A stretch of 5,267 bases of DNA from positions 1 through 5,267 of the forward strand of contig JAEUIG010000731.1 of NCBI GenBank assembly GCA_016795125.1, written 5' to 3'. The notes under the pieces were generated by a model, which saw only the letters and a program-made list of their open reading frames with translations, was not told where the DNA came from and made no database searches. The position numbers were made by a program, and so were the translations under genes. The stretch is from Planctomycetaceae bacterium (lineage in GTDB: Bacteria > Planctomycetota > Planctomycetia > Planctomycetales > Planctomycetaceae). This document shows, in pieces, positions 5,199-5,267 of the stretch; positions within the stretch are counted from its first letter, which is position 1, and each line of letters opens with the position of its first letter.

Positions 5199-5267
5199 AT
5201 GAGCGTCACCGCACCCTTCCTCGGAGCCACCACCATGAGCCGCATCGGCTACGCCCAGATCGGAACC
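5199..5267 (+). CDS. Probable Gfo/Idh/MocA-family oxidoreductase, first codons only
   Basis: Only the first 11-23 codons are visible. From the ATG at 5235 the protein begins MSRIGYAQIGT, a typical start of a Rossmann-fold NAD(P)-dependent Gfo/Idh/MocA oxidoreductase (a short strand leading into a glycine loop). This family is abundant in Planctomycetota and usually acts on sugars or inositols. An in-frame ATG at 5199 adds 12 residues (MSVTAPFLGATT). Both starts have a plausible Shine-Dalgarno sequence: GAGG at 5190-5193 with 5 nt spacing for 5199, and GGAG at 5223-5226 with 8 nt spacing for 5235. I favour 5235 because the fold begins there. The substrate cannot be inferred, and the family call rests on about ten residues. 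Confidence 0.5.
   Translation, partial: MSVTAPFLGATTMSRIGYAQIGT
5223..5226 (+). promoter_or_regulatory. Shine-Dalgarno candidate for the 5235 start
   Basis: GGAG ends 8 nt before the ATG at 5235, a normal spacing. It competes with GAGG at 5190-5193 before the ATG at 5199. It is therefore one of two sites that decide the N-terminus of the oxidoreductase. Confidence 0.45.

Noticed and set aside
1..5267. tRNA or rRNA genes
   Set aside because: No cloverleaf-like segment with a T-loop GTTCRA motif in a plausible position, and no rRNA-like sequence, was seen on either strand by eye.

Overview
The window is GC-rich DNA with high G/C at third codon positions. Its intergenic gaps are full of short tandem repeats and palindromes rather than recognisable promoters. 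That repeat style, the weak or missing Shine-Dalgarno sequences, and a secreted two-lobed acetyl-xylan-esterase-like hydrolase all suggest a member of the Planctomycetota. This is an inference from style and gene content, since no rRNA or other marker gene is present.

Layout, left to right. (1) 1-873, minus strand: the N-terminal 291 residues of an IscS/NifS-type cysteine desulfurase, running off the left edge. (2) 874-1148: a divergent intergenic region with an octamer array next to the desulfurase start, a heptamer array and a pyrimidine-rich tract. (3) 1149-3257, plus strand: a 702-residue exported alpha/beta hydrolase with an intact N-terminal catalytic lobe and a C-terminal lobe that appears to have lost its catalytic residues. 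(4) 3258-3425: a convergent gap holding an 85-bp palindrome built from ACGGAG nonamers and followed by a T-rich tract. (5) 3426-4247, minus strand: purQ, the glutaminase subunit of FGAM synthase, with all its catalytic motifs. (6) 4248-4546: a gap holding a nested 155-bp palindrome with two REP-like palindromes in its centre. (7) 4547-4915, minus strand: a small unrecognised protein. (8) 4916-5198: a divergent gap with several heptamer arrays. (9) 5199 or 5235 to the right edge, plus strand: the first codons of a probable Gfo/Idh/MocA-type oxidoreductase.

The genes do not form an obvious pathway. Sulfur mobilisation, purine synthesis, an exported esterase and a probable sugar oxidoreductase sit beside one another as mostly single transcription units in alternating orientations. 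purQ and the small gene upstream of it share a strand, but a structured 299-bp gap separates them. No phage, CRISPR, toxin-antitoxin or defence genes are visible. The most unusual material is the non-coding repeat architecture: two palindromic elements with arms made of three 9-bp ACGGAG-like units, an inverted REP-like pair, and several 7-8 bp tandem arrays close to gene starts.
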